Source: Thaumasiovibrio subtropicus
Lineage (GTDB): Bacteria; Pseudomonadota; Gammaproteobacteria; Enterobacterales; Vibrionaceae
DNA length: 64,000 bases
Reading direction: 5' to 3'
NCBI RefSeq assembly: GCF_019703835.1
Contig: NZ_AP023055.1
Coordinates: 1,054,001-1,118,000 of the forward strand
This document shows positions 36,431-45,349 of the stretch, in pieces. How positions within the stretch are numbered: position 1 is the first letter of the stretch; the number at the start of each line of letters is the position of its first letter. The notes beneath the pieces are model-generated. The model was given only the letters and a program-made list of their open reading frames with translations, did not search any database and had not been told where the DNA came from. The translations under genes were made by a program, and so were the position numbers.

Positions 36431-36714
36431 TTTCCCTCATTTGCCCCCTGTTAACCCCACTGTCTAACTAGACCAACTGTCTGTCTAGCTTGTTGATCAT
36501 ACGAAATGTAATACACCACTCTATGTGAGAAATAATGAGGAATAGGTGGGAATAGGCTGGATTACGTGGGAAGCCTAGTGATTAAAGGGGTTACAGCATC
36601 TAGAGGACGAGAATGACGCGACACTGTTTAAATGAGAAAAAAGTGTCGTTTAAAAAGTTCTGGCGATATCCATCGGATAACATGAGAAATCGCCGAACAT
36701 GAAAAAAGAAACAA
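36431..36714. other. Prophage left-end region with 10-bp-period repeats
   Basis: Non-coding. Contains the palindrome GTCTA-AC-TAGAC near 36470 and three tandem 10-mers GAATAGGTGG, GAATAGGCTG and GATTACGTGG (36540-36569), which are helically phased. In Mu-like phages this interval holds transposase and host-factor binding sites, so these repeats are candidates. That assignment is inferred from position. Confidence 0.5.
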
Positions 36715-37479
36715 CTATAGGTCAGTTGATACGTTTACGACCTGCCCTAAAACAACCAATGCCCCTACCTTATCCGCAGGAATCGTTAATGGCTGGTACT
36801 CTTTGTTATCACTAATAATCAGCACAGAGCCATCGTAACTTTTTTGAATACGTTTCGCGTAAAGCTCATTGCCTAACTTCACCACAAAGATCTTTCCATC
36901 CAGCAGAGTCGTCTTGCTGATATCCACCAGCAATGAATCGTTGTCCTTAATCGTCGACTCCATCGCGTCGCCCTTATTAAAGACAACAACCAAGTTCACC
37001 TCATCCAACCCACGGTATTCCAGATAACGACGCCTAAAAGCCAGGTGTCGCCTAACCGTTTGTTTTGAAAGATCATCACACTCAGAAGGATATTGAACAT
37101 GGTATCCAGGAATCAACACTAACTCTTCATCGAGTTCAGAGACAACAGTCGAAATACAGGGCGCACCTGTCAGCGCATGCACCTTATTCTCATCTTCACT
37201 GAGAGAGACATCCTCCATCACCGAATCAGCAAACTTTGGCCCAAGCCCTGTACAGAGCCACTCAAGCTGAACTCCCATTTCATCAGCGATAGCGACGACC
37301 TTATCAAAGGCAGGTTTAGACGTTTTAGGCGGCAAGCACTTACGCAACCCACTCTCAGAAATACCAACACGATCACCAAAGCTCTTTACAGATTGCTCAC
37401 CAATCAATTCTTTAAGACGAGCACCAAAGGTTTCTGTTCCTTTTAGAGCAATGGAAACTGAGTTTCCTTTCTCAATCAT
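36715..37479 (-). CDS. Phage repressor, HTH plus S24-like domain lacking catalytic serine
   Basis: 254 residues. Residues 15-75 form an XRE-type HTH (SFGDRVGISESGLRKCL). The C-terminal half is a LexA/CI-like S24 fold. The usual GDSM motif reads GDAM here, with Ala172 (codon GCG) in place of the nucleophile serine, while the general-base lysine is kept as K209 in LYAKR. Self-cleavage should therefore be impossible, and SOS induction, if any, must work another way. It is divergent from the early operon, as for Mu and D3112 repressors. Confidence 0.85.
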   Translation of the reverse strand: MIEKGNSVSIALKGTETFGARLKELIGEQSVKSFGDRVGISESGLRKCLPPKTSKPAFDKVVAIADEMGVQLEWLCTGLGPKFADSVMEDVSLSEDENKVHALTGAPCISTVVSELDEELVLIPGYHVQYPSECDDLSKQTVRRHLAFRRRYLEYRGLDEVNLVVVFNKGDAMESTIKDNDSLLVDISKTTLLDGKIFVVKLGNELYAKRIQKSYDGSVLIISDNKEYQPLTIPADKVGALVVLGQVVNVSTDL

Positions 37480-37587
37480 CGGTTTCTTTTCTCTATCGTA
37501 TTGTTTTAAAAGGGTGTTGAGTCATTGTACCACAGAGCTTGCGCAATCGGAAAGGAACCACCATCCGCCTAAAAAGAAACAAAAAAA

Positions 37588-37631
37588 CTCTAAAGTGTGT
37601 TACCAATCGCAATTAAAAACACTTTAGTGTT
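37588..37631. promoter_or_regulatory. Putative repressor operators
   Basis: A perfect palindrome AACACT-TT-AGTGTT lies at 37618-37631. A related inverted half site CTAAAGTGTGTT (37590-37601) pairs with ACACTTTAG at 37619-37627. They sit in the repressor-ner divergent intergenic region, where repressor and Ner are expected to bind. Confidence 0.6.
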
Positions 37632-37717
37632 GATCGCACCTAATTGTACGGATATGCTTCTAGTGTCGTAGTCAGCAACATACCAAAAACGACAACAGAC
37701 AACTGAGGAGCATCATC

Positions 37718-37936
37718 ATGGACGCCAAACTGGCTCAAAACAAACAGCAAATCATCGGAGCCCTCTACGCCAAAGGGTGGACAGTCAGCTCATGGGCGAG
37801 AGCGCATCAATTCAACCCGCGAACGGTTCTACATTGCATCGACAACTTCGCCCCCAATACCAACAACACCCCAAAACGTAAGCTCTCAAAAGCAATCATG
37901 GCCAAGCTACAGCAGACCTTATCAACAGACGAATAA
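37718..37936 (+). CDS. Ner-like/BcepMu gp16-family early DNA-binding protein
   Basis: 72 residues, a small HTH protein (IIGALYAKGWTVSSWARAHQF, RTVLHCI) of the family found just before the transposase in BcepMu-like and other Mu-like phages. Likely negative regulator of the repressor and early promoters. GAGGAG lies 8 nt before the ATG. First gene of the early operon. Confidence 0.75.
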   Translation: MDAKLAQNKQQIIGALYAKGWTVSSWARAHQFNPRTVLHCIDNFAPNTNNTPKRKLSKAIMAKLQQTLSTDE

Positions 37937-37947
37937 GGAAAGGAATA

Positions 37948-40194
37948 ATGACTAAGCAATGGTACACAATACAAGAACTGATCGGGATGACCGGAGTGCC
38001 ATCGACACCACAAGGTCTTCGTAAGCTTGCCAAAAGAGAGCAATGGCAATCGCAGCCAAGAGAAAAAGGTAAAGGGCTCGAATACCACCTTAGTGCTCTG
38101 CCAGAAACCACAAAAGCTTGCCTAGCTGCAGCACAAGTGCAAAACAGTGAAGCCTTGAAAGCGTCCAATACAGCAGTTCAGCTCAGCGCACACTGCAAAT
38201 CCGCACAATTAGACAGAGAACAAGCACACCAAGACAAAACCACCGCTCTCGCCAAACAACGCGCGATGCTCGCCTTCAATGCACTGCCAACAGAAAAGCA
38301 GCAGCTCGCTCATGCAAAAATCGCCATCCTACAAGCCAGATCTAACTATCTAAAGCAACACCAAGCACAGCGCAAACAAACCAGTGCCGAAAAGCGATTT
38401 GTTGACCAATACAACCGCCGCGAACTCCCTTTCGATCAACAAATACAGACTCAAATTCAAACCATCAGCGTCCCCACTCTCCGTCGCTGGAACAAACAGC
38501 TTCAAGACAAAGGCCCAGAAGGGCTAGTTGGACGCGCACTCAAAAAACACCGAGCTACAAAAATCGAACAACAACAGAGCTTGCAGGACTTCCTCGTCGC
38601 CATCATTACCCAAAAGCCCCACTTCGCTAAAAAGCCCAACCGCCTTCACGAGCTCATTGTCGAAAGTGCTAACAACTATCCCGAATGGCACCTCCCAAGC
38701 CCATCTAGCATTAGCCGCTGGTTAACCCGATGGCTCAAGCAAAATGGCGCAGCCTTCACCTATCTCACCAACCCAGACGACTACACCAGCAAACACCGCC
38801 CCCTCTACGGCCACATGTATCCATGGGTACAGCAACCCAACGACTGCTGGGAACTAGACAGCACCCCCACCGACGTCCAGCTCCAAGTCGACGGAAAACT
38901 CAAACGCTACAGCATCGTCGCCGCCATCGACGTTCACACACGGCGCGTGAAACTCATCCTCGCTCCGACGTCCAACTCAGAAGCAATCTGCCTACTACTA
39001 CGCAAGTGCATCCAGGAATGGGGCGTGCCCAACAAAGAAGGTATCGTAAGAACCGACAACGGCAGCGACTACGTTTCAGAGCGTGTCACCGCCATCTTCG
39101 AGATGCTCGACATCGGCACCCAACGCGCCAACGCCTTCAGTGGCTGGGAAAAACCCTACATCGAGCGATTCTTTCGCACACTCTCCGAAGGACTCCTCGA
39201 ACTCCTCCCAGGCTACATCGGCCACAACGTCAGCGAGCGCCAAGCCATCGAAGCCGCCAAAAGCTTTGCCGAGCGCATAGGAAAAGGAAAGAAAAAGCTA
39301 CAGCAAGAAGCGATCAACCTCGCCTGCACTCCCGAAGAGTTAGAAACGCTCATCAACGACTGGCTCGAATACAAGTACCTACACAACCCCCATGCTGGCA
39401 AAGATATGAAAGGGAAAACTCCCTTTGAAAAATACACCGAATCCCACTACCAGCCGCGTATGGTTAGCGATCCCCGATCGCTCGACTACCTGCTCAACTA
39501 CGTCGGCACCGCAACCGTCGTCAGAGGAAAAATTAGCAAAGACAGCATCGCCTACACCGCGCCAGAACTTATGAATCTTGAATGGGATCGCCGCACCGTT
39601 CGCGTCTTCATCGACCCCACAGATATCGGCCGCTGCATCCTATACAGAGACGACAACTGGAACATGCACACCGAAGCCTTCAACGTGGCTCTTGTTGGAC
39701 AAGAGATCGACCCAGAGAAACTACGCAGCGCCCGCAAAGCACAACAAAAAGAACTCACACAGTTCAGAAAATCCGCGAAGCGCCTACAACAAGATTTTGG
39801 CATTGACACCCTTGCGGCCGAACACCTCGCCGCCCATAAAGCACGCAACAACGTAGAGCACCTTGGCCTCACCACCAAAGTCACCGACAACAAAGCGCTC
39901 AACGCTCTCAACAACGCCACGGCAAAAACAGACAACAGCCCCATTTATAGCCCAGAGCAGCTAGAGCAACTCGCCCAAGCCAAAGCGGTCATCGAACAGC
40001 AACAGGAGAACATCAACCAAAGAAAAGGCTTATTAATCAGAGACGAACACGAAAAAGCCTATCACCTTGCCAACGAGTCACTCACTCGAATACTCAGCGA
40101 AAAGGAGGAGGAATTTTTAGAAGATTACAAACATAGAAACCCGTTCGGACGCCGACGGGTAGAAGAGATTATGACGCGCCGCGTGGAAGGCTAA
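37948..40194 (+). CDS. Phage transposase MuA-like
   Basis: 748 residues. The N-terminus has a Mu-type winged HTH (WYTIQELIGMTGVPSTPQGL). The RNase H-like catalytic core carries the DDE triad D304 (WELDST), D370 (VRTDNGSDY) and E406 (YIERFF). The C-terminal part has the beta-barrel and a charged helical tail that binds MuB. It cuts and joins phage ends to target DNA for integration and replicative transposition. It lies 11 nt after the Ner-like gene. Confidence 0.95.
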   Translation: MTKQWYTIQELIGMTGVPSTPQGLRKLAKREQWQSQPREKGKGLEYHLSALPETTKACLAAAQVQNSEALKASNTAVQLSAHCKSAQLDREQAHQDKTTALAKQRAMLAFNALPTEKQQLAHAKIAILQARSNYLKQHQAQRKQTSAEKRFVDQYNRRELPFDQQIQTQIQTISVPTLRRWNKQLQDKGPEGLVGRALKKHRATKIEQQQSLQDFLVAIITQKPHFAKKPNRLHELIVESANNYPEWHLPSPSSISRWLTRWLKQNGAAFTYLTNPDDYTSKHRPLYGHMYPWVQQPNDCWELDSTPTDVQLQVDGKLKRYSIVAAIDVHTRRVKLILAPTSNSEAICLLLRKCIQEWGVPNKEGIVRTDNGSDYVSERVTAIFEMLDIGTQRANAFSGWEKPYIERFFRTLSEGLLELLPGYIGHNVSERQAIEAAKSFAERIGKGKKKLQQEAINLACTPEELETLINDWLEYKYLHNPHAGKDMKGKTPFEKYTESHYQPRMVSDPRSLDYLLNYVGTATVVRGKISKDSIAYTAPELMNLEWDRRTVRVFIDPTDIGRCILYRDDNWNMHTEAFNVALVGQEIDPEKLRSARKAQQKELTQFRKSAKRLQQDFGIDTLAAEHLAAHKARNNVEHLGLTTKVTDNKALNALNNATAKTDNSPIYSPEQLEQLAQAKAVIEQQQENINQRKGLLIRDEHEKAYHLANESLTRILSEKEEEFLEDYKHRNPFGRRRVEEIMTRRVEG

Positions 40195-40245
40195 CGCGTC
40201 ATAAATGCCTATTAAGAAGAACTCATAGACAAAAAGGAATATAAC

Positions 40246-40947
40246 ATGAACCCAATCGTCGCACCCGTAAAAAACGTAGTACGCGCACAAATATCCTTCA
40301 ACCGACTCTACGAGCGCCCCATGGGCGTCCCCGCTATTGCCCTTTGGCACGGCGACTCAGGTCGAGGAAAAAGCACCGCTGCGACTCATATCTACAACCA
40401 ACTAGAAGGCGTCTATATCAGCGTACGCAGCGCCGACACCGTTACAAGCCTTACTCGAAGAATGGTAGAAGAATGCGGTGGCGAACCTCTCAACGCTAAA
40501 AGCCGCAACATCGAATACATCATTCGGCATCTCAGTCTCAACAACACCCCTCTGTTCATCGACGAAGCGGACTACCTCATGAACAAAAATGAAATGCTCG
40601 ACACCGTACGCGACATCTATGACGCCACCGAAGTCCCTATGGTATTGATTGGTATGAACAAAATCGCCAGGCGTATCGAAAGCAACCGCCAGTTCTTCAA
40701 CCGCATTTCAGAATGGGTCGAATTCAAGGCCGCTGACCTAGAAGATGTCAAAACCGTCGCCAATTGCATGATGGATGATCAAATCACCATCGAAGAAGAG
40801 CTCCTAGAGCGCCTACGCAAATCCACCAACGGCGAAATGCGTCGCATCGTCATTGGCATCAACAAAATTATCTCACTAGCCAATGCCAACGAGCTTCTCA
40901 CCATCACCTCACGCGACTGGGGTGACGCCCCATTCCACGGCTACTAA
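40246..40947 (+). CDS. MuB-like target-selection ATPase
   Basis: 233 residues. AAA+ ATPase with Walker A GDSGRGKST (36-44) and Walker B TPLFIDEADYL. Shorter than Mu B (312), lacking the N-terminal HTH extension, as in D3112/B3 relatives. It binds target DNA and activates MuA. About 50 nt after the transposase gene. Confidence 0.9.
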   Translation: MNPIVAPVKNVVRAQISFNRLYERPMGVPAIALWHGDSGRGKSTAATHIYNQLEGVYISVRSADTVTSLTRRMVEECGGEPLNAKSRNIEYIIRHLSLNNTPLFIDEADYLMNKNEMLDTVRDIYDATEVPMVLIGMNKIARRIESNRQFFNRISEWVEFKAADLEDVKTVANCMMDDQITIEEELLERLRKSTNGEMRRIVIGINKIISLANANELLTITSRDWGDAPFHGY

Positions 40948-40956
40948 GGGGCAAGC

Positions 40957-41463
40957 ATGTCAAACAGGACATTGGCATGGATGTACATCAGCAAGGCGAA
41001 AGTTTTTACAGGCAGGCAACTTGCGAGCGCCCTAGACATTAACGGCCAACGTGCAAGAAATCTCATCGACTTTTTCCTCGCGCACCAGCACATCAGACGT
41101 ATTGAACAAGGAGAGAACAAAATGATGGCGAAATACCGAGTCGTACGCAACGCACCGCCACCACTCACCTACGTCAAGAAAATGCGAAGGCCCAAGCTCT
41201 ACCAGCGCCTATGGAACGTATGTCGGATCAACAAACGATTCACGCTCTACGACCTTCGCTCACTCGGCGATGCTGGCGTTACAAACACCACAGCCTACCT
41301 ACGCGCCCTCGTTCGGACAGGTCTCGTTCGCCAATACGACACCCCGGATGGCAAAGTGTATCGCCTCATGATCGACCTTGGGCCTAAACACCCTGTTCGC
41401 AGTAACGCAGGGCTCACCTGCCAAAACACAGGCACATTCTACCCCTATTTGGAGGGAAGATGA
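40957..41463 (+). CDS. Early protein with two winged-helix-like segments
   Basis: 168 residues, basic. Residues 5-60 (KVFTGRQLASALDINGQRARNLIDF) and 85-145 (RFTLYDLRSLGDAGVTNTTAYLRALV then GLVRQYDTPDGKVYRL) each read like a winged helix. Probable DNA-binding early regulator; not assigned to a named family. It overlaps the next gene by 4 nt. Confidence 0.6.
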   Translation: MSNRTLAWMYISKAKVFTGRQLASALDINGQRARNLIDFFLAHQHIRRIEQGENKMMAKYRVVRNAPPPLTYVKKMRRPKLYQRLWNVCRINKRFTLYDLRSLGDAGVTNTTAYLRALVRTGLVRQYDTPDGKVYRLMIDLGPKHPVRSNAGLTCQNTGTFYPYLEGR

Positions 41464-41975
41464 GCGAACTAGATTGGAAAGAAGCACTACGACAAGAGCT
41501 AGAACATTCAGGTAAGAGCCTAAACGCCCTCGCCAAAGAGCTCAACGTCAGTAGCTCCAAACTCAGCCAAGTCGTAAGAGGTATCTACCCAGGCAAAGAC
41601 GATGACCTCAAACTGGCCGTCATGGGCAAACTCATGCGCCAAACCGTCACCTGTCCTGTCAAAGGCGCGATCCCCATCAACGTCTGCGATGCGTACCAAA
41701 AACAACCGTTCTCATCAGCAAATCGAGAACGTGTGCGACTTTACCGAGCATGCAGGAATGGGTGTCCGTACTCATCGCTATGCAGCGATGATCAAAAGCG
41801 CCAAAAGCCACAAGAAACTGCACCGCTCAGCGAATACTACAACCTCGAAGAGCAGCGCAACTTCATCAAGCGCACCGCAGACAACGACCCCCAACGACTC
41901 GCCGAACTCTACGAACGGGAACTCGAACGGCTCGCCGTCAAATACAACCAGCTCATTTGGAAACGGCAGCAATAG
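41460..41975 (+). CDS. Early HTH protein with cysteine cluster
   Basis: 171 residues. The N-terminal HTH is SLNALAKELNVSSSKLSQVVRG. A cysteine set follows (TCPVKG, VCDAY, RACRNGCPYSSLC) that could bind zinc, then a charged coiled C-terminus. Resembles early proteins of uncertain role in D3112-like phages. Overlaps its neighbour by ATGA. Confidence 0.6.
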   Translation: MSELDWKEALRQELEHSGKSLNALAKELNVSSSKLSQVVRGIYPGKDDDLKLAVMGKLMRQTVTCPVKGAIPINVCDAYQKQPFSSANRERVRLYRACRNGCPYSSLCSDDQKRQKPQETAPLSEYYNLEEQRNFIKRTADNDPQRLAELYERELERLAVKYNQLIWKRQQ

Positions 41976-41994
41976 CAGCTTAAAGGAATACGAA

Positions 41995-42228
41995 ATGAGA
42001 AGAATCAAAACAAATTATAAAGCCGAGCAGCTTATCAACACGCTCTCGGCCATCAAAGGCAACATCAAAGCTATCAAGCAAAAACCTAACGCTTTGCTCA
42101 TTACCATTGATACCCCCACGCCAGAACTTGCGCACAGGGGAATTGAGATTACCCAAACCCTCAACGGCCTAACGTGCCGTATCTATGCCGCACGCCTGTC
42201 AGGGTGTTGCATCGTCTGGGAGGCATAG
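41995..42228 (+). CDS. Small early protein, unknown
   Basis: 77 residues from ATG 41995 with AAAGGA upstream. Alpha/beta pattern (NALLITIDTPTPELAHRGIEI, TCRIYAARL). A longer frame upstream overlaps the preceding gene and is not needed. Unknown function. Confidence 0.55.
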   Translation: MRRIKTNYKAEQLINTLSAIKGNIKAIKQKPNALLITIDTPTPELAHRGIEITQTLNGLTCRIYAARLSGCCIVWEA

Positions 42229-42229
42229 A

Positions 42230-42619
42230 ATGTATAAAGCTATCGTTTACTACCTTCAACAAGGCGAACTCAGTCGCGCAGAGCTCAGTTATCTCATCGG
42301 CTGCAACACCGCCAAATCACTACAGTACTACCTACACCAGCTAGATTGTCACGGTTTTATCAAGCGCACAGGCAGACACTATCAACTCGCCAGCACCAAG
42401 TCCCTAATGGTGCCGTGCAATCGATGTAAAAAGGAGTGCCTGAGATGGACACTCGACCATAAAGGCCGAGGCACTTGCTGCCGCCCAAAACAAACCCTGC
42501 ATATTGTCGACAAAGCCGCGCCCAACACTGAACACCACAACCGAGTCACGCGGCTACTGCAGCAACCCTTTAACGCCATCACCATCGCCAACACATTTAA
42601 CAAGGAAGCACAGCAATGA
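42230..42619 (+). CDS. Winged-helix protein with zinc-type cysteines
   Basis: 129 residues from ATG 42230, chosen for GGAGG 6 nt upstream. N-terminal winged helix (GELSRAELSYLIGCNTAKSLQYYL) followed by CNRCKKECLRWTLDHKGRGTCC, a likely zinc site. Part of the early gene run; overlaps the next gene by 4 nt. Confidence 0.6.
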   Translation: MYKAIVYYLQQGELSRAELSYLIGCNTAKSLQYYLHQLDCHGFIKRTGRHYQLASTKSLMVPCNRCKKECLRWTLDHKGRGTCCRPKQTLHIVDKAAPNTEHHNRVTRLLQQPFNAITIANTFNKEAQQ

Positions 42620-43248
42620 ACCCACAGCAAACTGACTCCACCAATCTCATCCCCGAAGGATTCCGCCGCAACGGGCAAAACCACCTCGTCCCTGAAGCCC
42701 AAATCAAAGCTATCGACAAGCTGCGTGATGATGTCGTCATGTCCATCGTTACCAAAGCAAGGCACGTTCAACAGAGCATGGCCATGTTCAAAGCCTCCGC
42801 CATGAATGACATCACGGACTTTGTCGACCTCTCCGCCGAAGAGTACGACATCAACTGGGGTGGCACTAAAGGCAACATTACCCTCATCTCATTTGATGGT
42901 CGCTATAAACTGATCCGCGCTATGGGAGAGCACCGCATCTTCGATGAACGAATCCAAGCCGCAAAAACCAAAATAGACCAATGCATCGCACGTTGGTCAG
43001 AAGGCTCTAGTGAACAGATCAAAGCCCTCGTTGACCACGCCTTTCGGGTCAACAAACAGGGCCGCATAGACGTCAACCAAGTGCTTAGCTTACGTCAGCT
43101 CGATATCGACGAACCCGAGTGGCGAGACGCCATGGATGCCATCGCCGACAGCATTCAAATTACAGGTACTAGTACTTACCTACGGCTATATGAGCGACAA
43201 GAGAGCGGCAACTACCAACAAATCCCGCTTGATATCAGCAAACTGTAA
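42616..43248 (+). CDS. DUF3164-family phage protein
   Basis: 210 residues. Recognised by PEGFRRNGQNHLVPEAQIKA at the start and the conserved middle ITLISFDGRYKLIRAMGEHRIFD. DUF3164 proteins are common in the semi-essential early region of Mu-like phages (the Mu gp8/gp9 area); function unknown. A hairpin terminator follows. Confidence 0.8.
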   Translation: MNPQQTDSTNLIPEGFRRNGQNHLVPEAQIKAIDKLRDDVVMSIVTKARHVQQSMAMFKASAMNDITDFVDLSAEEYDINWGGTKGNITLISFDGRYKLIRAMGEHRIFDERIQAAKTKIDQCIARWSEGSSEQIKALVDHAFRVNKQGRIDVNQVLSLRQLDIDEPEWRDAMDAIADSIQITGTSTYLRLYERQESGNYQQIPLDISKL

Positions 43249-43260
43249 TCCCACCACAAA

Positions 43261-43280
43261 AGCCCCGCATCTGCGGGGCT
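43261..43280 (+). terminator. Hairpin after DUF3164 gene
   Basis: AGCCCCGCA and TGCGGGGCT form a perfect 9-bp stem with a 2-nt centre, followed by CTCTATTT. Possibly separates the early block from gp16. Confidence 0.65.
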
Positions 43281-43309
43281 CTCTATTTCCAGCAATAAAG
43301 GCACTTATT

Positions 43310-43747
43310 ATGAACCGAAGAAATCAAGTGATTAAACTGATTCATATCGCCAAGCGCGAACTTGGCTTAGACGATGAGACCTACCGCCAAATGCTCGGTA
43401 CCCTCACAGGCAAAACCAGTTGTAAAGCGATGCGACTGTTAGAACTAGATGCTGTACTCAACCATCTGAAAGAAAATGGCTTTAAACAACGAGAAAGAAA
43501 ACCCTTTAAAGGGCGTTTAAGCCCTAAGTCAGGCAATACTATGCATCCTGAAATAGACAAAATCCGTGCTCTTTGGATTGGCATGTACAAGGAAGGTGTC
43601 GTGCGTGACGGCAGTGAAACAGAACTTAATAATTTTGTGAAGCGGACAACGGGGATTGAGAACGTCGGTTGGCTGGATAAGAAATTGGCTTGCCAGCTTA
43701 TCAATACTCTGAAGTCATGGCAGAAACGAACACTAAAAAGTAACTAG
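43310..43747 (+). CDS. gp16-like protein (DUF1018)
   Basis: 145 residues from ATG 43310. Signature: IHIAKRELGLDDETYRQML then GKTSCKAMRLLELDAVLNHL and a C-terminal IDKIRALWIGMYKEG domain. This is the Mu gp16/DUF1018 family that typically precedes mor. Function unknown, probably regulatory. A pseudogene copy lies at 33.2-33.7 kb. Confidence 0.85.
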   Translation: MNRRNQVIKLIHIAKRELGLDDETYRQMLGTLTGKTSCKAMRLLELDAVLNHLKENGFKQRERKPFKGRLSPKSGNTMHPEIDKIRALWIGMYKEGVVRDGSETELNNFVKRTTGIENVGWLDKKLACQLINTLKSWQKRTLKSN

Positions 43748-43833
43748 TACATCACAACAACCTCATCACACAACTAAGTATGAACATCTATTGCCTATAT
43801 TTAATAGGCAATATTCAACAAGGACGATCACTA

Positions 43834-44589
43834 ATGAATAAAATAATATTATTGGTATTAATATCCTCGCTTTCAGGCTGTGCTCAACTTGGTATCTCTG
43901 AGCAAAAAACAGCCAATGAAAAATCAATATCAGCATCCCAAAACAAAATAGGAGTAATGACTTATCCTAGCCAAATTCGCGGTACCTACGTGTTTCAAAC
44001 TGCTGAAGGCAAGCAAATAGTTTGTCCAGAGCCCTTTTCAGACGTTGCATCAAGTAGCCAGCTAAATATTGATGCTAAGCTTGTTAACGACTTAACTCAT
44101 GCAGTTACAGTTGCGATAGCCGATACGGCCGATACATCATCTAATCAGACTCTAAATCAAAGCCTTCAATTAGGTTTAAACGCCATAAATGAAATAGTAG
44201 CACTTGAAGGGAGAACTCAATATGTGCTTCTTGCTAGGGATTTACTTGCATCAACTTGCATCGCAGCCGCTAATGGGCACCTAGACTCACCAAATAGTGC
44301 AGTCGCAGAACAACACAAGTTAATCATTACTGCTCTAACAAATATGTTAGATACCGAGCAAGCCAAAGCCAATGCAGCGCAAGCTTCAGCAGAAGCATCT
44401 AGGGTTGAGGCTACTGTGCAGGCATTGAAGCTCGATCCGAAAATTCTCAATGTTCCAGGAACAGCTTTAGAGCATATTAGAGAACGGTATCGAACTTGTA
44501 TTAGTGATCAAAGTAAAAATGAAGTTCAACTTAAAGAGTGTGATTCAACTCTCGATAGAGATCTAAAAATACTAGGGACAAATTTATGA
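43834..44589 (+). CDS. Cargo lipoprotein in the gp16-mor slot
   Basis: 251 residues from ATG 43834 with AAGGA upstream. Lipobox LSGC (cysteine about residue 16) after a hydrophobic core. The mature part is helical with an alanine-rich stretch (AKANAAQASAEASRVEA) and three later cysteines. AT-rich codon use unlike its neighbours. It occupies the same position as the exported protein at 33830-34864 in the scar. Possible lysogenic-conversion or exclusion protein; function unknown. Overlaps the next gene by ATGA. Confidence 0.65.
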   Translation: MNKIILLVLISSLSGCAQLGISEQKTANEKSISASQNKIGVMTYPSQIRGTYVFQTAEGKQIVCPEPFSDVASSSQLNIDAKLVNDLTHAVTVAIADTADTSSNQTLNQSLQLGLNAINEIVALEGRTQYVLLARDLLASTCIAAANGHLDSPNSAVAEQHKLIITALTNMLDTEQAKANAAQASAEASRVEATVQALKLDPKILNVPGTALEHIRERYRTCISDQSKNEVQLKECDSTLDRDLKILGTNL

Positions 44590-44786
44590 GTGAATTTTAC
44601 AATTTTCTAGCTAATATTTACGCTCAAAATAAGGCATTCTACACCGTCATAAACGGAGAGATTAAAGAAGCAAAACTAGCTTACTTATCAGATGACTATG
44701 CAATAGTCCGCACGAAACTAAATGAAGAGACTTTAGATTTAAATGTTCACGTCTCACAAGTTGTTGTGCTTTCAAAAAACGAATAA
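44586..44786 (+). CDS. Small cargo protein, 66 residues
   Basis: 66 residues, translationally coupled to the lipoprotein gene through an ATGA overlap. Acidic; alpha helix then beta strands (AYLSDDYAIVRTKL). Possibly a partner of the lipoprotein. No family recognised. Confidence 0.55.
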   Translation: MSEFYNFLANIYAQNKAFYTVINGEIKEAKLAYLSDDYAIVRTKLNEETLDLNVHVSQVVVLSKNE

Positions 44787-44825
44787 CACCGTTAAAACCA
44801 AGCCACCCCTTGACCAAAAACCTCT

Positions 44826-44858
44826 CCCTCCCGCACACTAGCTATCTCACGGGGAGGG
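44826..44858 (+). promoter_or_regulatory. Hairpin covering the mor ribosome-binding site
   Basis: CCCTCCC (44826-44832) pairs with GGGAGGG (44852-44858), the Shine-Dalgarno sequence 6 nt before the mor start. The same structure with different paired bases precedes the mor pseudogene at 34898-34928. Confidence 0.6.
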
Positions 44859-44864
44859 ATAGCA

Positions 44865-45284
44865 ATGACACAGCAAGTACTTCAACAAGAGATATTCACC
44901 GAATCCACCAGCGAACTGCATGATCTGTTAGACCATCTCGAACACATCGCCCCTGATGCCTTGCAACACCGCTGGCCCTCTTCCCTGCAATCTATCGCCG
45001 AACTCTTCCGCTTCGAACTGGAACGCTCAGGTGTTACAGACCCACACATCGCCAACAAGCTCGTCCTCAGCCTAGGCCACTACCTAGGCGGACGCGATAT
45101 TTACATCCCCAATGGCAACATACTCAAAACAGCAGTGCGTAACATTCAGATTTGGCGTGACTTCAATGGTCGCAACATTGAAGCGCTAGCAGTACAATAC
45201 CAGCTCAGTGAAAGGCAGATAACCTCAATTCTCAAAGAGCAAAGAACGGCGGAGGTAAAAAGAAGACAGAGAGCGCTGTTCTAA
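44865..45284 (+). CDS. mor: Mor-like middle transcription activator
   Basis: 139 residues of the Mor/C family: LEHIAPDALQHRWPSSLQSIAELF, then GGRDIYIPNG and the C-terminal HTH IEALAVQYQLSERQITSILKEQ. Activates the middle (and perhaps late) operon in Mu-like phages. A stem-loop masks its ribosome-binding site. Confidence 0.9.
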   Translation: MTQQVLQQEIFTESTSELHDLLDHLEHIAPDALQHRWPSSLQSIAELFRFELERSGVTDPHIANKLVLSLGHYLGGRDIYIPNGNILKTAVRNIQIWRDFNGRNIEALAVQYQLSERQITSILKEQRTAEVKRRQRALF

Positions 45285-45349
45285 TGTTCTAACTTTCCAT
45301 GCTTGCCTGCATCCTATACAGTACTAACGAATCTGAAGAAGGGGGCTTT

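Noticed and set aside
38528..39428. Long alternative frames inside the MuA gene
   Set aside because: Low-complexity Arg/His/Ser-rich products in a GC-rich coding region; shadows of the transposase frame.
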